This document shows positions 1 through 11,692 of a stretch of DNA of 64,000 nucleotides, piece after piece. Position 1 is the stretch's first letter; each line of letters begins with the position of its first letter. Source of the stretch: Plantago ovata (taxonomy: Eukaryota; Streptophyta; Magnoliopsida; Lamiales; Plantaginaceae); NCBI GenBank assembly GCA_028274465.1, contig CM051458.1, positions 17,499,566 to 17,563,565 of the forward strand. Direction: 5' to 3'. Below the pieces are notes generated by a model, which worked only from the letters and a program-made list of their open reading frames with translations, was not told where the DNA came from and searched no databases. Made by a program: the position numbers and the translations under genes.

Positions 1-699
1 GCCCGCGCGCGCGCAGATGTAGTAGGGGAAGGAGTTCGACTCCTTCCTCTATTAGAAGTCAAGGGATAAGTTAGATTTTTTCTGATTGAGTTCTAACTTG
101 ATTGGGAATGAATCTAGACTTGAAATGGTTTCTTAGTGCGATAAGAATTAGATTCTTATTCCTTTATGAAGTCTAATTGATTATTCATTAGGCTTCTATT
201 GACTACTATATATAGTAGACTATTAGAGAGCTTTTACATGGTTGATTCAACAAACAGATTTTAGATCATTCTTTCTACCAGTTTTCTTAGAGAAAATAAA
301 AGCTCTCCTCTACCTCATACAAAGCCACGCGCGCGCCACCCCTCACCGGAGGAAAACCGCCGCCCCATCTTCTTGGCCACACAAAGAATATCCTAGCATT
401 CTTTCGATAAGTTGTTCATCCGTGGATACCAAGGTTGAGGTTCAAGGAGCTGGAAACTGACTTTTATTGTCTTGCAGATAATCAAAGTATTGCAGGTATC
501 TTCGACTTCGACGAAGGAGAATATTCACCATACTATTACGAAGACTTGGTACCTGTGCTTGCTTTTGGAGTATCGTAAGTCTTCTAATTGACGTGTTTAA
601 TATATATGCTATATACATGATCAATTAACCTGCATGTTAAGAAAAATTTTGAAATTCCGCTGCGTACCCTAGGGGTAACTCTGATCGTATTTTCTTACA
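1..699 (+). mobile_element. LTR tail of a family-A copia element
   Basis: This is the reverse complement of the first ~700 bases of the copia A LTRs at 12782 and 20753. It ends in TTCTTACA at 699, exactly where those LTRs begin with TGTAAGAA. Gypsy D protease sequence starts immediately afterwards, with no primer binding site, so this is the 3' LTR or a solo LTR of a plus-strand family-A element inserted into gypsy D. The rest lies off the left edge. The insertion cuts the D reading frame just after the protease region. Confidence 0.9.
203..218 (+). promoter_or_regulatory. Palindromic TATA box of the family-A LTR
   Basis: CTACTATATATAGTAG is a perfect 16-bp palindrome containing a TATA box. 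It is repeated in both other A LTRs (13243-13258 and 21211-21226). Its place in the LTR fits the retrotransposon core promoter, with transcription expected about 30 bp downstream. Confidence 0.6.
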
Positions 700-2191
700 G
701 ATAGGTGTGAGGAGATTATTACAGGCTTTTTCTCATTTTCCCCTAAGTAAACATACTTAAGGTGACCAAGAAGGGGTTTTAGTTCTAAGCTAGGCTCTTC
801 TGGAAGTCGGTTATCTCCCTCTTCTTCTTCTATGGGTTCAAGGACCTCTTCTCCAAATGGGATTTCGGGTGTGCTATCCATTATCTCGACTAGTTCCCTT
901 GCTTCCTCAGACATGTAACAAGTCTCCATTTGCATGGTTAGTGCCTCTTCAAGAGGTTCAATATTATCATGGCAATGCTGAAATTCAGAAATCACAGAAT
1001 CATAGCAATCAATAAATTTTAATTCTTCTATAACCTCTTTATCAACTATGCTACATCCTACCAATTCAATTTTCGCACCCATTACCTCCATGGTGATTTT
1101 CTTTCCTTTTAGTTCAAGGCATGTGTTGGTAGTGGCCATGAATGGTCTTCCAAGCAGTACCACGTGTTCGCGGACATGGCTCTTTCCTTCATCGGCTGAC
1201 TTCATCACTACAAAATCTGCAGGAACTATTAGTTTGTCTACCTTTACGAGGAAATCTTCAATTATTCCTTCGGGACGTTTCATGCTTTGGTCTGCCATTC
1301 TTACAACCATCTCAGTTGGCTGCATTTCCCCAAGGTCTAGGGCTTTGTATACTGAGAAGGGCATCCGGTTGATACTAGCGCCTAAGTCGAGCATGGCCTT
1401 GGTGGACCTTCCATTCCCCATGGTGATATCTATGATGAAGCTCCCTGGGTCTCTTTGCTTCGCGGGAAGCCCTGCTATAGAATTTACCGTCTCCATACCT
1501 GTTCCGTCTTCCCCTAGTGCAATCTTTTTGTTGCTCTTCACCTCCCGAAAGAACTTTGTATAGGCTAGAACATTCTGAATGAGCTCCAATAGGGGAACAT
1601 TAACTTCGACTTTAGAGAGGCGCTTGAATAGCGGTGACTCCTGTATATCTTTCTTGGCTGGCTTGATCCTACCAGGGAATGGCATGTGAGGTTTTGGGGG
1701 CACATAAGGGTTGGGAGACTTATGAAGTCCCTCCTCGATATTGGGTGTATCCCCCTTATCCCCATCGTTGTCTCCGTCTTCATTGTCTTGCACTGGAGGG
1801 TCTGTGGAGCCTTCACCTACTTCATTCTCCTTGCTTGTCCCTGCATTGTTAGTCACAGTAGATTTAACATGTTTAGGACGTACAAAATTAGGGATTTTAG
1901 TTACCTTCCCACTTCGGAGGAGTAGGTTTACTTCCTCGAACACAAGGACCTCAGTAGTAACCGCTGGAACGGGCTCCGCATCATGAAAAACTTCAGCGAC
2001 AAGTGAAATCGGGGAGCTGGGTTCATCCAGCTCCCTGGCGGTCCGCGGCGGACCGCCTCCCATGCCCGGCGGACCGCCCGGGGTGGGCAGTGGGGGTCCT
2101 TCCCCACTGGTTGTGCATGGCGGACCGCCCCCCACTCCGGCGGTGCGCCTGGGAGTGGCAGGGGGTCCCCGCATTCTCTGGACGTGAGGGG
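700..2191 (-). pseudogene. Gypsy D gag-protease hinge and aspartic protease (broken)
   Basis: Minus-strand reading frame, interrupted at both ends by other elements. From its upstream end it reads a Gly/Pro-rich stretch of repeated GGPP units, an acidic linker, then an Athila-type retropepsin with [12 protein letters not shown] at the catalytic Asp. DLGA in place of DTG/DSG is usual for this lineage. The residues [11 protein letters not shown] follow near the protease C-terminus. Gypsy F protease (about 47350-47790) is closely similar throughout. The frame would continue into RT, but the family-A LTR at 699 cuts it. Upstream it joins the D gag at 56897-57879, from which it was separated by copia B. 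The enzyme would process the Gag-Pol polyprotein in virus-like particles. It is not functional here. Confidence 0.88.
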
Positions 2192-2782
2192 TGTTAGTAA
2201 AAGTGAGAAGAAATTGCCTCTAAGGCTAAGCAGCGGATGTTTAAAATTTTTTCTTTTGATCTCACTACAATGATATGACTATATTACATTTATTAAGCTA
2301 GGGATATCACTTACGTGTCCTCCAGCAGATAGGCAAATTCACCGGGCAGTTGTTCTTCGAACTCCAGACAGAGCCTTGCAATCTCCTCGTCCGGCTGGTT
2401 GATTCCTTCTTCGTCAGAGATGAAATCTTCGTCAGCAGAATCTCCAAGATGGCTCATCAACAGGTTGATTATTTCCTTCGACCTTGGTATCCACGGGCAG
2501 TGGTTTCTATCAAGAACGCTAGGAGGTTCTTCTGTTTGAGCTGATAGAGAGAATGAATATTTTCTTTCTGACTTTCAGAGAGAAAGTATTTTCACGTGTG
2601 TTGGAATAGAATAAAAGACTTCTTTCTTTCTTTCTGATTTAGTCAGTAAGTTTGTTTAGAATATCACCTTAGATTTTATTATCCCAGCAAATCTGATTGA
2701 CTAGGAGACTTCAAAAGTCATCAAAAAATCTAACAAACAGATAAATCAAACTATTAAAAGAAAGAGTTAAAAGAAAATAGGG
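2192..2782 (-). mobile_element. Copia B 3' LTR, first piece
   Basis: It begins TGTTAGTAAAAG and matches the start of the intact B LTR at 54965 with a few percent differences. Copia C interrupts it at 2783 and the LTR resumes near 37965. The flanks AGGGG (2187-2191) and GGGGG (56897-56901) match at 4 of 5 bases, so they are probably the worn target-site duplication of B in gypsy D. Confidence 0.9.
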
Positions 2783-4356
2783 TGCTAGGAAACTTGTAAT
2801 TTGGATGAGCAATTAACCATGCTAAATTAAGGAAAGTCCAGTAACTAGTACTCTTAAGGTCCATAGGAATTTAGAATTTGAAGGATATTGTAAAAGACGA
2901 ACGTTTGCTGAAGACTTAGAGTAGGTGCTAGATATGTTGGTTTTACCGATTATGATGTATCTTGTTTTCTGAAAAGAAATACAACCTATTGAAGCATTTG
3001 CTGATGATGTACTTTGTTTACACAAACAAACTATTGAAGCATTTAGAACCGTTCAGAAACTTGAAGATTTCGAAGAATTGAAGACTAGAAGATTTCTGAA
3101 GACTGGTATCTACAAAGGCACATGTTGCTCAGAAAGTGGAAACTTCAGCAATAGCATTGCATAAGTGAAAATCTAAACGACAGAGTAGGTTGTGCTTGCT
3201 GAAACTGAGACAGACCACTTGCTGATGAACATTTGTGACCTCTTGCTGAAAGTACTTGTATTTGCGCTCCATTGTTACTGTTTGAATTTCATTCAAATGA
3301 GCATTAAATGCAAAGCATGCACGCGAAGGACATGAAGACTAGAAGACAAACAAGGACGCTGGTGAAAGTACAAAAGCAAGATAGTGACATCTTAAGGAAC
3401 AAAAGCCTTAGAATTTGAAATTCAAAAGACTCCTTATTTTCACTATAAATAGAGGTCATCCGGCAAAGAGTTGAAGTGTGTCAACAACGTGTTCAAACTC
3501 TCACTTGTGCTTAAACTCACATACCCTTCAATACTCTTTACTGCCATTGATCCGTTCCAAGACTTAAAGCTTGAAAAATCTACTTGTGAAGAAGTAGAAC
3601 TTACACGGCTAAGAAATTAGTTAAGTGTTCTTTCTTTCTTTCGAACAAGAACAAGTCTTGACACCAGAAACAATCAAACTTGCTTACTGCAAAGTATTCA
3701 AAGTTTTGTTTCTTAGATTACTTGTTGTAACTGAATAAGTTATAATTAAGTTTTCTCATCCCAAACCTCTCTAACTGAAAATACACCCTTTCAGGCGTGA
3801 TATTCAGGGGGGACTTAATCATGCATAGTGTTGCTGATTAAAAGTCCCAAGTTTGGTGGAGAACAAGGTTTCGTTCTCTAGTTAGGTTGGAAACGAAGCA
3901 AGTGTGCTTTGGTTTCTGTTTGAATCGCTCTAGATAGTTGTTGTAAGGAACCTCAAACTTGTCTTAGTGGATTCAGTCCTAGAAAGGACAAAGTGGATTA
4001 GTTGAGAGATTACGCCACTCTCAGATACCACTACAAAAAGTGTTTGTGTGATTTACATACTGTACTTAGTTTTCAGCAAAGCATATCTATCTGTACACAG
4101 TCACTCACTTCACTTGCTGAAACTATCACTTACTTACAAAGCACTTATTGTATCAAAGACTTCCGCTCTCTGATTTTAAGTATCAACAAACCTAGTTACT
4201 GAGAAGTAACTTGCGCTTGATGTGAAAGTTAAGTATCAGCAAACTCATTACTGAAAAGTAATAAGTACTTGCTGAGAAAGTTTTTAAACGACGAAAATTT
4301 GAAAAGACTATTCACCCCCCGCTCTAGTCTTTTCTTGTTGTTTAAAGGGACCAACA
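2783..4356 (+). mobile_element. Copia C (Sirevirus-like) 5' LTR
   Basis: A 1,574-bp direct repeat of 36396-37964. It starts TGCTAGGAAAC (TGTTAGG in the 3' copy) and ends CCAACA two bases before a Met-tRNA primer binding site. A TATA box lies at 3443-3451. Several TTGCTGAA octamers occur in it (2905, 3196, 3243, 4114). No protein-coding sequence is evident. Confidence 0.93.
3443..3451 (+). promoter_or_regulatory. Copia C LTR TATA box
   Basis: CTATAAATA, preceded by TTTTCA and repeated in the 3' LTR at about 37057-37065. It sits two thirds into the LTR, where the U3/R border is expected, so transcription would start near 3475. Confidence 0.6.
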
Positions 4357-4358
4357 AG

Positions 4359-4373
4359 TGGTATCAGAGCTGG
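4359..4373 (+). other. Copia C primer binding site (initiator Met tRNA)
   Basis: TGGTATCAGAGCTGG lies two bases after the 5' LTR. It is complementary to the 3' end of plant initiator Met tRNA, the usual minus-strand primer of Ty1-copia elements. The gag ATG follows 96 bases later. Confidence 0.93.
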
Positions 4374-4468
4374 AGGTTCTTTAACCTTCAGCACTGAACC
4401 TAGATCCCCTTAGGTGCTTTCCGTAAATCACTCTCACTTGATCAGTTTGGTAGTCTTTTGCTGATAGG

Positions 4469-6067
4469 ATGTCTTTAGGAGACGCTCCCTTGCTGAAGCT
4501 GGAAAACTATGAAAAATGGCGAAACAACATGATGCTACATCTTGAGGCCATTAGTGATGAGATGGTTACCGTCATTAATGATGGACCTATCAAGATCACT
4601 AAGGTTGAAAGAATTTTTCTTAAAAAAACCACAGACGCTGGAAAGGAAACTATCTTAGGCGAACCGGTTGATACGGTTGTTCCAAAACCAAGAGAGGAAT
4701 GGACTTCCGACGAAGCCAAGAGATTCCGTCTTGATGGACAAGCAAGAAACATCATCATTCGATCAACTCCGGATACTATACAGTGCAAACTGTGGGGTGC
4801 TAAAACTGCTAAGGAAGCTTGGAAAATGGTTCAAGATCTTTGTGCTGGATCTAACAAAACCAAGGAAAACAAACTCGAAGTGCTGAAGTTAAAGTTCCAG
4901 AACTTTAAACAAGGTACAAATGAGTCACTGGAAGACTTGGACTTTAGATTCACAACTCTTGTTAGTGAAATGGAAGCCTTGGGTGTTGGAAATCTTTACT
5001 CAGATTCTGAGAAGGTGAAAACCATCATCAGAAGTCTGAACCAAGAATGGATCCACACTCAGAACTTCTACTACAATCAAGGAATGCCAGACATTACACC
5101 AACATAGTCGTTCTATCATCTTGCTACTGTCAACTACGAGACAAAGCAAAGAGGAAATGTGTTTGCTGAAAAATCGCAAAACATTGCCCTTGCTGCAAAG
5201 TCGTCATCTTCTGAAAAGAAGAATGATAAAGAGCCTGCTGATGAAAATGCTTTGGTTGTAAAAAACATGAAGAAATTCATCAGTAAGGAACTTGAAAGGC
5301 GAAAAGCAAAAGAGAAGCTGAAAAAGCATCTTGGTAACAACTACCATAAGTACAAGAATGAGACTAGCTCGCTGAACAAGCAAGCTCAGCAAGCAACCTC
5401 ATCAGAAGAACCAGAAGTTGGAAATGATCTCTGCTTTTACTGCAAAAAGCCTGGACACTTCAAAGCAAATTGCCCTTTGCTGAAAGGCAAATTTGCTGAA
5501 AAGAAGAAGAAGTTCAAAAGAGCTTTTATTGCTGAAGAAAAGAAAAAGCTTCAAGCAAAAATCGATGCATTGTGCATTGATACTAGCTCCGAAGACAGTG
5601 AGGATGAAAGCTCAGACACTGACGATGAAGAAGCCACTCTTGACGTAGAGATTGGCAAGGAAGTTTGTGGAATATCTATGGAAACTTATCCAGATGTGTC
5701 AAACTACGAGTTCAGCCTCATGGCCGGTCAGGTAAACAATCCTACCTCTGACTCAGACTCAGAAAGTGAAGACGAGATTGACCTTGAAAAGATTCAAGGA
5801 GAAATCGAAAGATTTGAGAAAACTCTGAGCAGACAGCAAGAGAAACTACAGATTGCTGAAACTCTGACCAAGCAGACTACTGAAAAGTATGTCTTGCTGA
5901 AGGAAAAGACAAAAGAAAAGGATGCTGAAATAAGGCGTCTTAAGAAGTTGATTGCTGAAGCTACAGAGAAGAATTCTAAAATGGCATTAGAATTGGAAGA
6001 ATATCAGTCCTCAATTCTAAAGTTACTTGCTGAAATTCAAGAGATGAAAAAGGTGAAAATCAATTAA
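4469..6067 (+). pseudogene. gag: Copia C Gag
   Basis: Capsid/nucleocapsid protein of a Ty1-copia element. The first 212 codons form the conserved capsid region. An in-frame TAG at 5105-5107 interrupts it, and the same frame then runs on from 5108 to 6067. A CCHC zinc knuckle, CFYCKKPGHFKANC, starts at 5432. It is followed by an acidic Ser/Asp/Glu stretch (about 5580-5800) and a long predicted coiled coil rich in Glu, Lys and Leu (about 5790-6060). The large basic and coiled-coil C-terminus fits Sirevirus Gag. The stop could be a mutation or a readthrough site; no CARYYA-type context is seen, so mutation is more likely. A one-base frameshift near 6055-6067 leads into the next segment. Confidence 0.85.
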
Positions 6068-6888
6068 AATCTTATGCTGATACAAGTAATACGCTGACTG
6101 AGCTAAACTCTTATTTGAGAGATCCATCTCAGAAAGAAGGTTTAGGTGCAACGTACGAAGGTGATGACGTAATAATCTTGAGTAAAGAAAAATCACCGAT
6201 TTCCTTTGTACGTGCTACTGATAGTGGTCAACCAGAACTCTATCAGTTTGGTCAATCTAAGGTTGCTGAAACATGCAATCAAGTATCTACGACCGTAAAG
6301 CCCGATGTTGCTACTCAAAGTAACAAGACTTTAAAAGGAAAACAGGTTGCTGAGAAGCAAACTGTAAAGAAAAAGGATGTTGTAAAGCATTCCGCCAAAC
6401 AAGTTGTTGAAAAGCAATTTGTTAAGTCAAAAGGCAAGATTACTAAAAGTTATCAGAAGACCTTTGCTGACAAACCTGAATCAAGTAAGGTTGCTGACAC
6501 AAAAGCTCAGCATTCTCCGAAAAGTGGACTCGGTTTCAAAACCAAGCAAAGTCAACTTTTTCACGAGTATAAGCAAAGTCAGCAAAGATACTTCAAAGAG
6601 ATGAACAAAATCAAGCCTAAGAGTTCTGAAAAGACTCTAAATGCTAGGGCTAGAAGGCACCTTGCTAGAAAAGAACTTACTGAAAAGTATGTTCAGCAAA
6701 AAGGTCAACCGAGCAAGACACCACATCAGAAAGTGGACCTGATCAGCACGAATCAAAAGTCTTTCAGCTCAAAACCTCCTAGTTCCTCAGCAAGTAGAAA
6801 ACAAGTCAAAGTCGAAAAACTTAAGACTTTGGTTTCCACTGGACGCATTCTTGAACATGTTAATGGACATCCAATATTGGATAATTAA
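6068..6888 (+). pseudogene. Copia C Gag C-terminal / Gag-Pol linker
   Basis: The frame continues from Gag after an apparent single-base shift near 6060 and is open to the TAA at 6886-6888. It encodes a Lys/Gln/Ser-rich, low-complexity basic protein with repeated VAEKQ-like units and no recognised fold. It ends just before the protease with GHPILDN, a stretch I associate with Sirevirus polyproteins. The TAA and a short frame change around 6888-6920 separate it from protease. No separate function can be given. Confidence 0.7.
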
Positions 6889-9800
6889 CTTGTTTGCTCT
6901 TGATTGTGCAGACTTCAGCCACAGAGACAAACGATGCAATCTGGCACTTTGATAGTGGTTGTGGAAAGCACATGACGGGCAACAAGAATAACCTTATAAA
7001 CTATAGACGGTGGTCTAAAGGTCCAACAATAAGGTTTGCTGGTGGAGGCTCCGGTTCTACAAAAGGCTATGATGACGTGAAGTTAGGATGCATTACCATT
7101 ACGGGAGTTCTTTATGTCAAAAATCTTAAGTTTAATCTTTTCAGCATGAGTCAGTTTGCTGACAAAGGATACTTCATCAAAATCAAAAGTGATGAATGTA
7201 AACTTATAGATTTCGAGACTAAGAAGCTTATTATGATTGCAAGAAGATCAGGAGGCTTGTTCACTGTAGATTGGTCTTCAGCAATCGTTGAAAAATACCT
7301 TGTCTCAGATCACGATTGCAATGCTGAAAAAGCATGGTTATGGCATAAACGAACAAGTCATCTAAACTTCAAGACGCTGAATAAGCTGTCTAAAAAGGCA
7401 CTTGTAGTTGGATTACCTAAGGTTACTTTTAAGAAGATGGTGTTTGCAATGCATGTCAGCAAGGAAAGCAAACCAAATCTTCTTTCAAGAACAAGGCAGT
7501 ACCGTCAACTACAAAACCTTTACAACTCTTGCACATGGACTTGTTTGAATCTTCTTCAACAAGCTATGCTGGTAAGAAGTATGGTCTGGTGGTGGTAGAT
7601 GACTATTCAAGATTCACTTGGGTAGTATTTATCAAACACAAATCTGAAACAAGGACTGAAATACCTAACTTGTTGAATAAGCTTGAACTCATGAAAAATG
7701 ACAAGGTAAAAGTCATAAGGACAGACCATTGTACTGAGTTTGTAAACCAGTACATAACTGAGTATTGCACTTCAAAAGGCATACAACATCAGTTATCCTC
7801 AGTAAGGACACCACAACAAAACGGTGTTGCTGAACGGAAGAATCGTACCCTAAAAGAAGCCGCAAGACAATGCTTGCTGACACTGAAATAAGTGAGGCTT
7901 ACTGGGTTGAAGCGATTAATACCGCCTGTTACACTCAAAACAGATGTTTGATTACTAAAGAATACAACAAAACTCCATATGAGTTGTTCGTTGGTAGACC
8001 TCCTAATATCACTCATCTAAGAGTATTTGGTTGTAAGTGTTTCGTTCTTAATAACGGTAGAGAATACCTAAGAACATTTCAACCAAAGGCAGACGAAGCG
8101 ATATTTCTTGGTTACTCCTTGCATAGTAAAGCTTATAGAGTTTACAACAAAAAGGCACAAAAGATCGAAGAATCAGTGCATGTTGTATTCTACGAAAAGA
8201 CACAAGGAGTGCCTGCTGAAGAAGAAATATCAGAATGTATGAAAAAGCTAATCATACATGAGCAAAGAACTGAATCTAATGCTAGGCAAATCAAGTCAAT
8301 TGAACTAAATGATGATTCTGACAATGACTCCCCTCCCCCAATTCATGACAAGATAAATATAGTTCACGACAAGGAATTTCCGGCAAAAGACGCAGTTGCT
8401 CCGGAAGTTGCTGAAACTACGCAACCTCCCGTGCCTGCTGATGAGTTACCACAATCTAGCAATGCTGAACAAGGAGTTGCTGATGAACCAATCTCAGCAG
8501 AGACACAAAATCCTAGTAGTACTGAACAAGTACATGCTGAAGAGTCACATGCTGATGAGCAAACATATTCAGATCCAACGAGCAGAAAACCTGTTAATAA
8601 ATGGATTAGAGATCATCCCTCTACGCATATGATTGGTGATATTGATAAACGCCAAGTGACTAGATCCAAAGTTTCTGCTACTCATGGACTTGCTGAAGAA
8701 GCAACTGTCGTAGAAGTAGAATCATTGTTCTCTTGCTTTGTTTCAGAAATTGAACCTAAAACCATAGAAGAAGCTTTAAAGCATTTTGAATGGATCAAGG
8801 CAATGCAAGAAGAACTGGATCAATTTGAAAGGAACAAAGTCTGGAAACTTGTACCACTTGCTGAAGGCAAGAAAGCTATTGGTACAAAGTGGGTGTTCAG
8901 AAACAAGTTGAGTGAGTCTGGTGAAGTAACAAGAAACAAAGCACGTTTAGTTGCTCAAGGTTACTGTCAGACTGAAGGATTGGACTATGATGAGTCTTAT
9001 TCACCAGTTGCAAGATTGGATGCAATTAGGCTTTTCTTGGCCTTTGCTGCTCACAATGACTTCATTGTTTACAAAATGGATGTTAAAAGTGCATTCTTGA
9101 ATGGTGAACTTGCTGAAGAAGTCTACTTAGAACAACCCCCTGGCTTTGAACTTCGCTCAGAAACCAAGATGGTATACAAGCTTCAGAAAGCTGTATATGG
9201 TCTAAAGCAAGCACCAAGAGCATGGTATGATACCTTGGCTAAGTTCTTGCTGGATAATGGTTTCAAGAAAGGTGAAGTTGATAAAACCTTGTTTACCATG
9301 AACCATGATGGTAAAATACTCTTAGTTCAAATTTATGTGGATGACATAATTTTTGGATCTAAGGTCAAGCAACTTTGTGATGATTTTTCCAAACTCATGA
9401 CAAACAAATTTGAAATGAGTATGATGGGAAAATTGAATTATTTCCTAGGATTGCATGTCAAGCAACTCAAAGATGGAATATTCATAAATCAAGCAAAGTA
9501 TGCGAAAGAATGCTCATAAAGTTTAGGATCAAAGAGGAAGAGAAACCTGAAAAGATCCCTAATAGTGTTGGTACCAAATTGGGCTATACTAAAGAAGATA
9601 AAACTGTTGAAGAACACAAGTATAGGAAGCTCATTGGTTCCTTGTTGTATTTAACAACAAGTAGACCTGACATTCAGTATGTTGTTTGTGTGTGTGCAAG
9701 ATTCCAATCTGATCAAAGAGAATCACACTACAAAAAGGCAATTAAGATAATGAAATATGTCAAAGGTACAGTCAATGTTGGATTATGGTATCCTAAAGAT

Positions 9801-10164
9801 TCTGGACTTGAATTGGTTGGTTATTCTGATGCTGATCATGGAGGATCAACTCTTGATAGAAAAAGTACCTCTGGAACTTGTCAGTTTTTGGGTACTAGAT
9901 TAATATCATGGTTCAGCAAGAAGCAAACCTGTGTTGCCAATTCATCTACAGAATCTGAGTACATTGCGGTTGGGTGTTGCACAGCTCAAATCCTATGGAT
10001 TCAACAACAATTAAGAGATTATGGTATTTCTGCAAAGAAAACACCAATCTTTTGTGATAATACAAGTGCTATTGCTATCATGCAAAATCCTAAGTTTCAC
10101 TCAAGGACTAAGCACATTGATATTAGACATCATTTCATTAGAGTTCATGTGGAAAAGGGAGATA

Positions 10165-10169
10165 TTGAG
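10165..10169. repeat. Target-site duplication TTGAG, left copy
   Basis: TTGAG directly precedes the solo LTR and recurs at 11556-11560 directly after it. Together they mark a 5-bp integration duplication inside copia C RNase H. Confidence 0.9.
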
Positions 10170-11555
10170 TGATGAACGTATTTTTGACGCGTTCATCTTG
10201 TCTTTTTTACCTTCTTTTGCTATCTTTTAGCCTTGTTTTTTGGTTAGTTTTGTAGAATAGTGTCACGTTTATTGTTTTCTGCATTTTCAGGCACTTAGGT
10301 AAGAAATGGCGTTTTTGGAGCTAAAAACGAGCCTTTTTGATAGAAAATGGCCCCGTTGAAGTTCCTTGATCTCCACGGCTTGTTCGTGAGTGTTTGAGAA
10401 TCAATAAGCATCGAGAAGGATGAGTCCAAGGCACCCGAGGGCCGTACGAGGGCAAAAGATTGAGTTTGAAGACAAAAATCTGCCCATGAGCCAAGCTAAG
10501 CGCCTGGAATAGTGAAGCGCTCCACTTCATTTTCCAGGAGCTTTGGCACAGCAGCCAAGCAAGCGCTTCGCTTGCCAAGCGCTCCGCTTGGCCTCTCCAA
10601 GCGGTCCGCTTGGCAGCAGTTACGTTTTCGGATTTTCCTTCTTAGATCTGATCTTCTGTTACTTTTTTCATACTTTTGAACTGTAGCTTCGTTTTGGAGA
10701 GCTCCTAAGCCCCAAAACTCAGAGAAAACTCAGATTACATTGTATTTTTAGATTGGATTAAAGATTTTGGCATAGGATTGCATCCGTTGTTTCATCTACG
10801 GAGAGGTTTTCATCAATACCCACCGATTAGTGACAGCTTGGTGGTAACATTGTATCATTATCTCTTGTCTAGTAGTTTGATTTGATGTATTCTATTTACA
10901 ATTCATATGATTTGATATCTATGTTGATGAATATGAGTAGCTAAATCCTTTGTGTTGGTGGTAGAATGTAGAATATGCATGCTATGGGTTATGTTTATGC
11001 TTACATGAGATTGTGATTCAATCTTGCTGCAAATTCCTTCATATGATTCTTAGTTGCCTATAAAATATATTCGAATTGAGTATAGTGACAAACTCTTGGT
11101 CAATGAAAGCTATAGGATTGTATGTTAGAGATTTGCAGCATGCTAGATAAATGGTGTTAGTGACAAGCACCTCTAAAGTATTGATAGTGGTCTTTTATGA
11201 TGTGTGTCTTGAAAGTTACCTAGACGAGTTGCTTAGCAGACTTGATCGAAGGTTTTACGCACTGAACTTGTGAGCATATTCGTAACCCATGCATGTGTAT
11301 TTGATTTCTACCACCAACCGTTTTCCAAACTTGATTACAACAATCTGATTTCTCGTTGCTTTGTTCTAAGAAAGCGATTCTATAAACATTTTGAACTCGT
11401 TGACTGAAATTACTAGCAAAAACCTCAAACAAAGCCACGTTAGGTCCCGAGAGAACGACACTCGGGGAAAACTTGCCATTGCACTCTAGTTTGTGTAGTG
11501 ATAAGTGTTCTTTGGCTTTTAAAACAAATTTAATTGGTGAAAAACGACATCATCA
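10170..11555 (+). mobile_element. Solo LTR of an Athila/Tat-like gypsy element
   Basis: A 1,386-bp unit starting TGATGAACG and ending CATCATCA, flanked by perfect TTGAG duplications, with no internal region. It shares the GAGAGAACGACACTCG box (about 11449-11464) with the LTRs of gypsy F and G, so it belongs to a related family. It also carries GC palindromes such as CCAAGCGGTCCGCTTGG at 10597-10613. LTR-LTR recombination removed the rest of the element. The orientation is inferred from similarity to the G LTR. Confidence 0.9.
10597..10613. repeat. GC palindrome in the solo LTR
   Basis: CCAAGCGG-T-CCGCTTGG is a perfect 8+1+8 inverted repeat with the core GCGGTCCGC. The preceding 45 bases contain three similar imperfect words (AAGCGCTTCGCTT, CCAAGCGCTCCGCTTGG). 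Confidence 0.8.
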
Positions 11556-11692
11556 TTGAGGTTGTGAAAGTAGGTACTGATGATCAACTTGCTGACATCT
11601 TTACCAAGCCCCTACCAGATAATAGATTCGCAATGCTAAGGTATAACCTTGGATTAATTGAATTACCTCAATAAAGGATACAGTTGGGAGAA

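Larger units (their letters stand above)
6894..11674 (+). pseudogene. pol: Copia C Pol: protease, integrase, RT, RNase H (broken)
   Basis: Domain order is copia type. Protease has WHFDSGCGKHMTG near 6945. The integrase zinc-binding part starts with LWHKRTSHL near 7340. A frameshift near 7435 moves the frame into the integrase core (HMDLFES, VIRTDHCTEF and [11 protein letters not shown] for D, D and E; 7529-7891). A second shift near 7870 leads into the integrase C-terminus and RT (7870-9519), with catalytic YVDD at 9333-9344. A third shift near 9510 precedes RNase H (YSDADHGG, SSTESEYIA). RNase H is split by a solo LTR at 10170-11555 and resumes at 11561 with DQLADIFTKPL, ending at the TAA at 11672-11674. 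YVDDIIFGS and the Gag structure point to the Sirevirus lineage. It would replicate and integrate the element but is dead here. Confidence 0.9.

Noticed and set aside
242..460. 72-codon frame near the left edge
   Set aside because: It lies entirely inside the family-A LTR, downstream of its TATA box, and is not preserved in the other LTR copies.
1048..1563. 171-codon plus-strand frame, similar to one at 47312-47863
   Set aside because: Both are antisense shadows of the gypsy D and F protease region, conserved because the protease is.
4359..4373. A tRNA gene at one of the primer binding sites
   Set aside because: Only the complement of the tRNA 3' end is present; there is no cloverleaf. No tRNA or rRNA gene was seen in the window.
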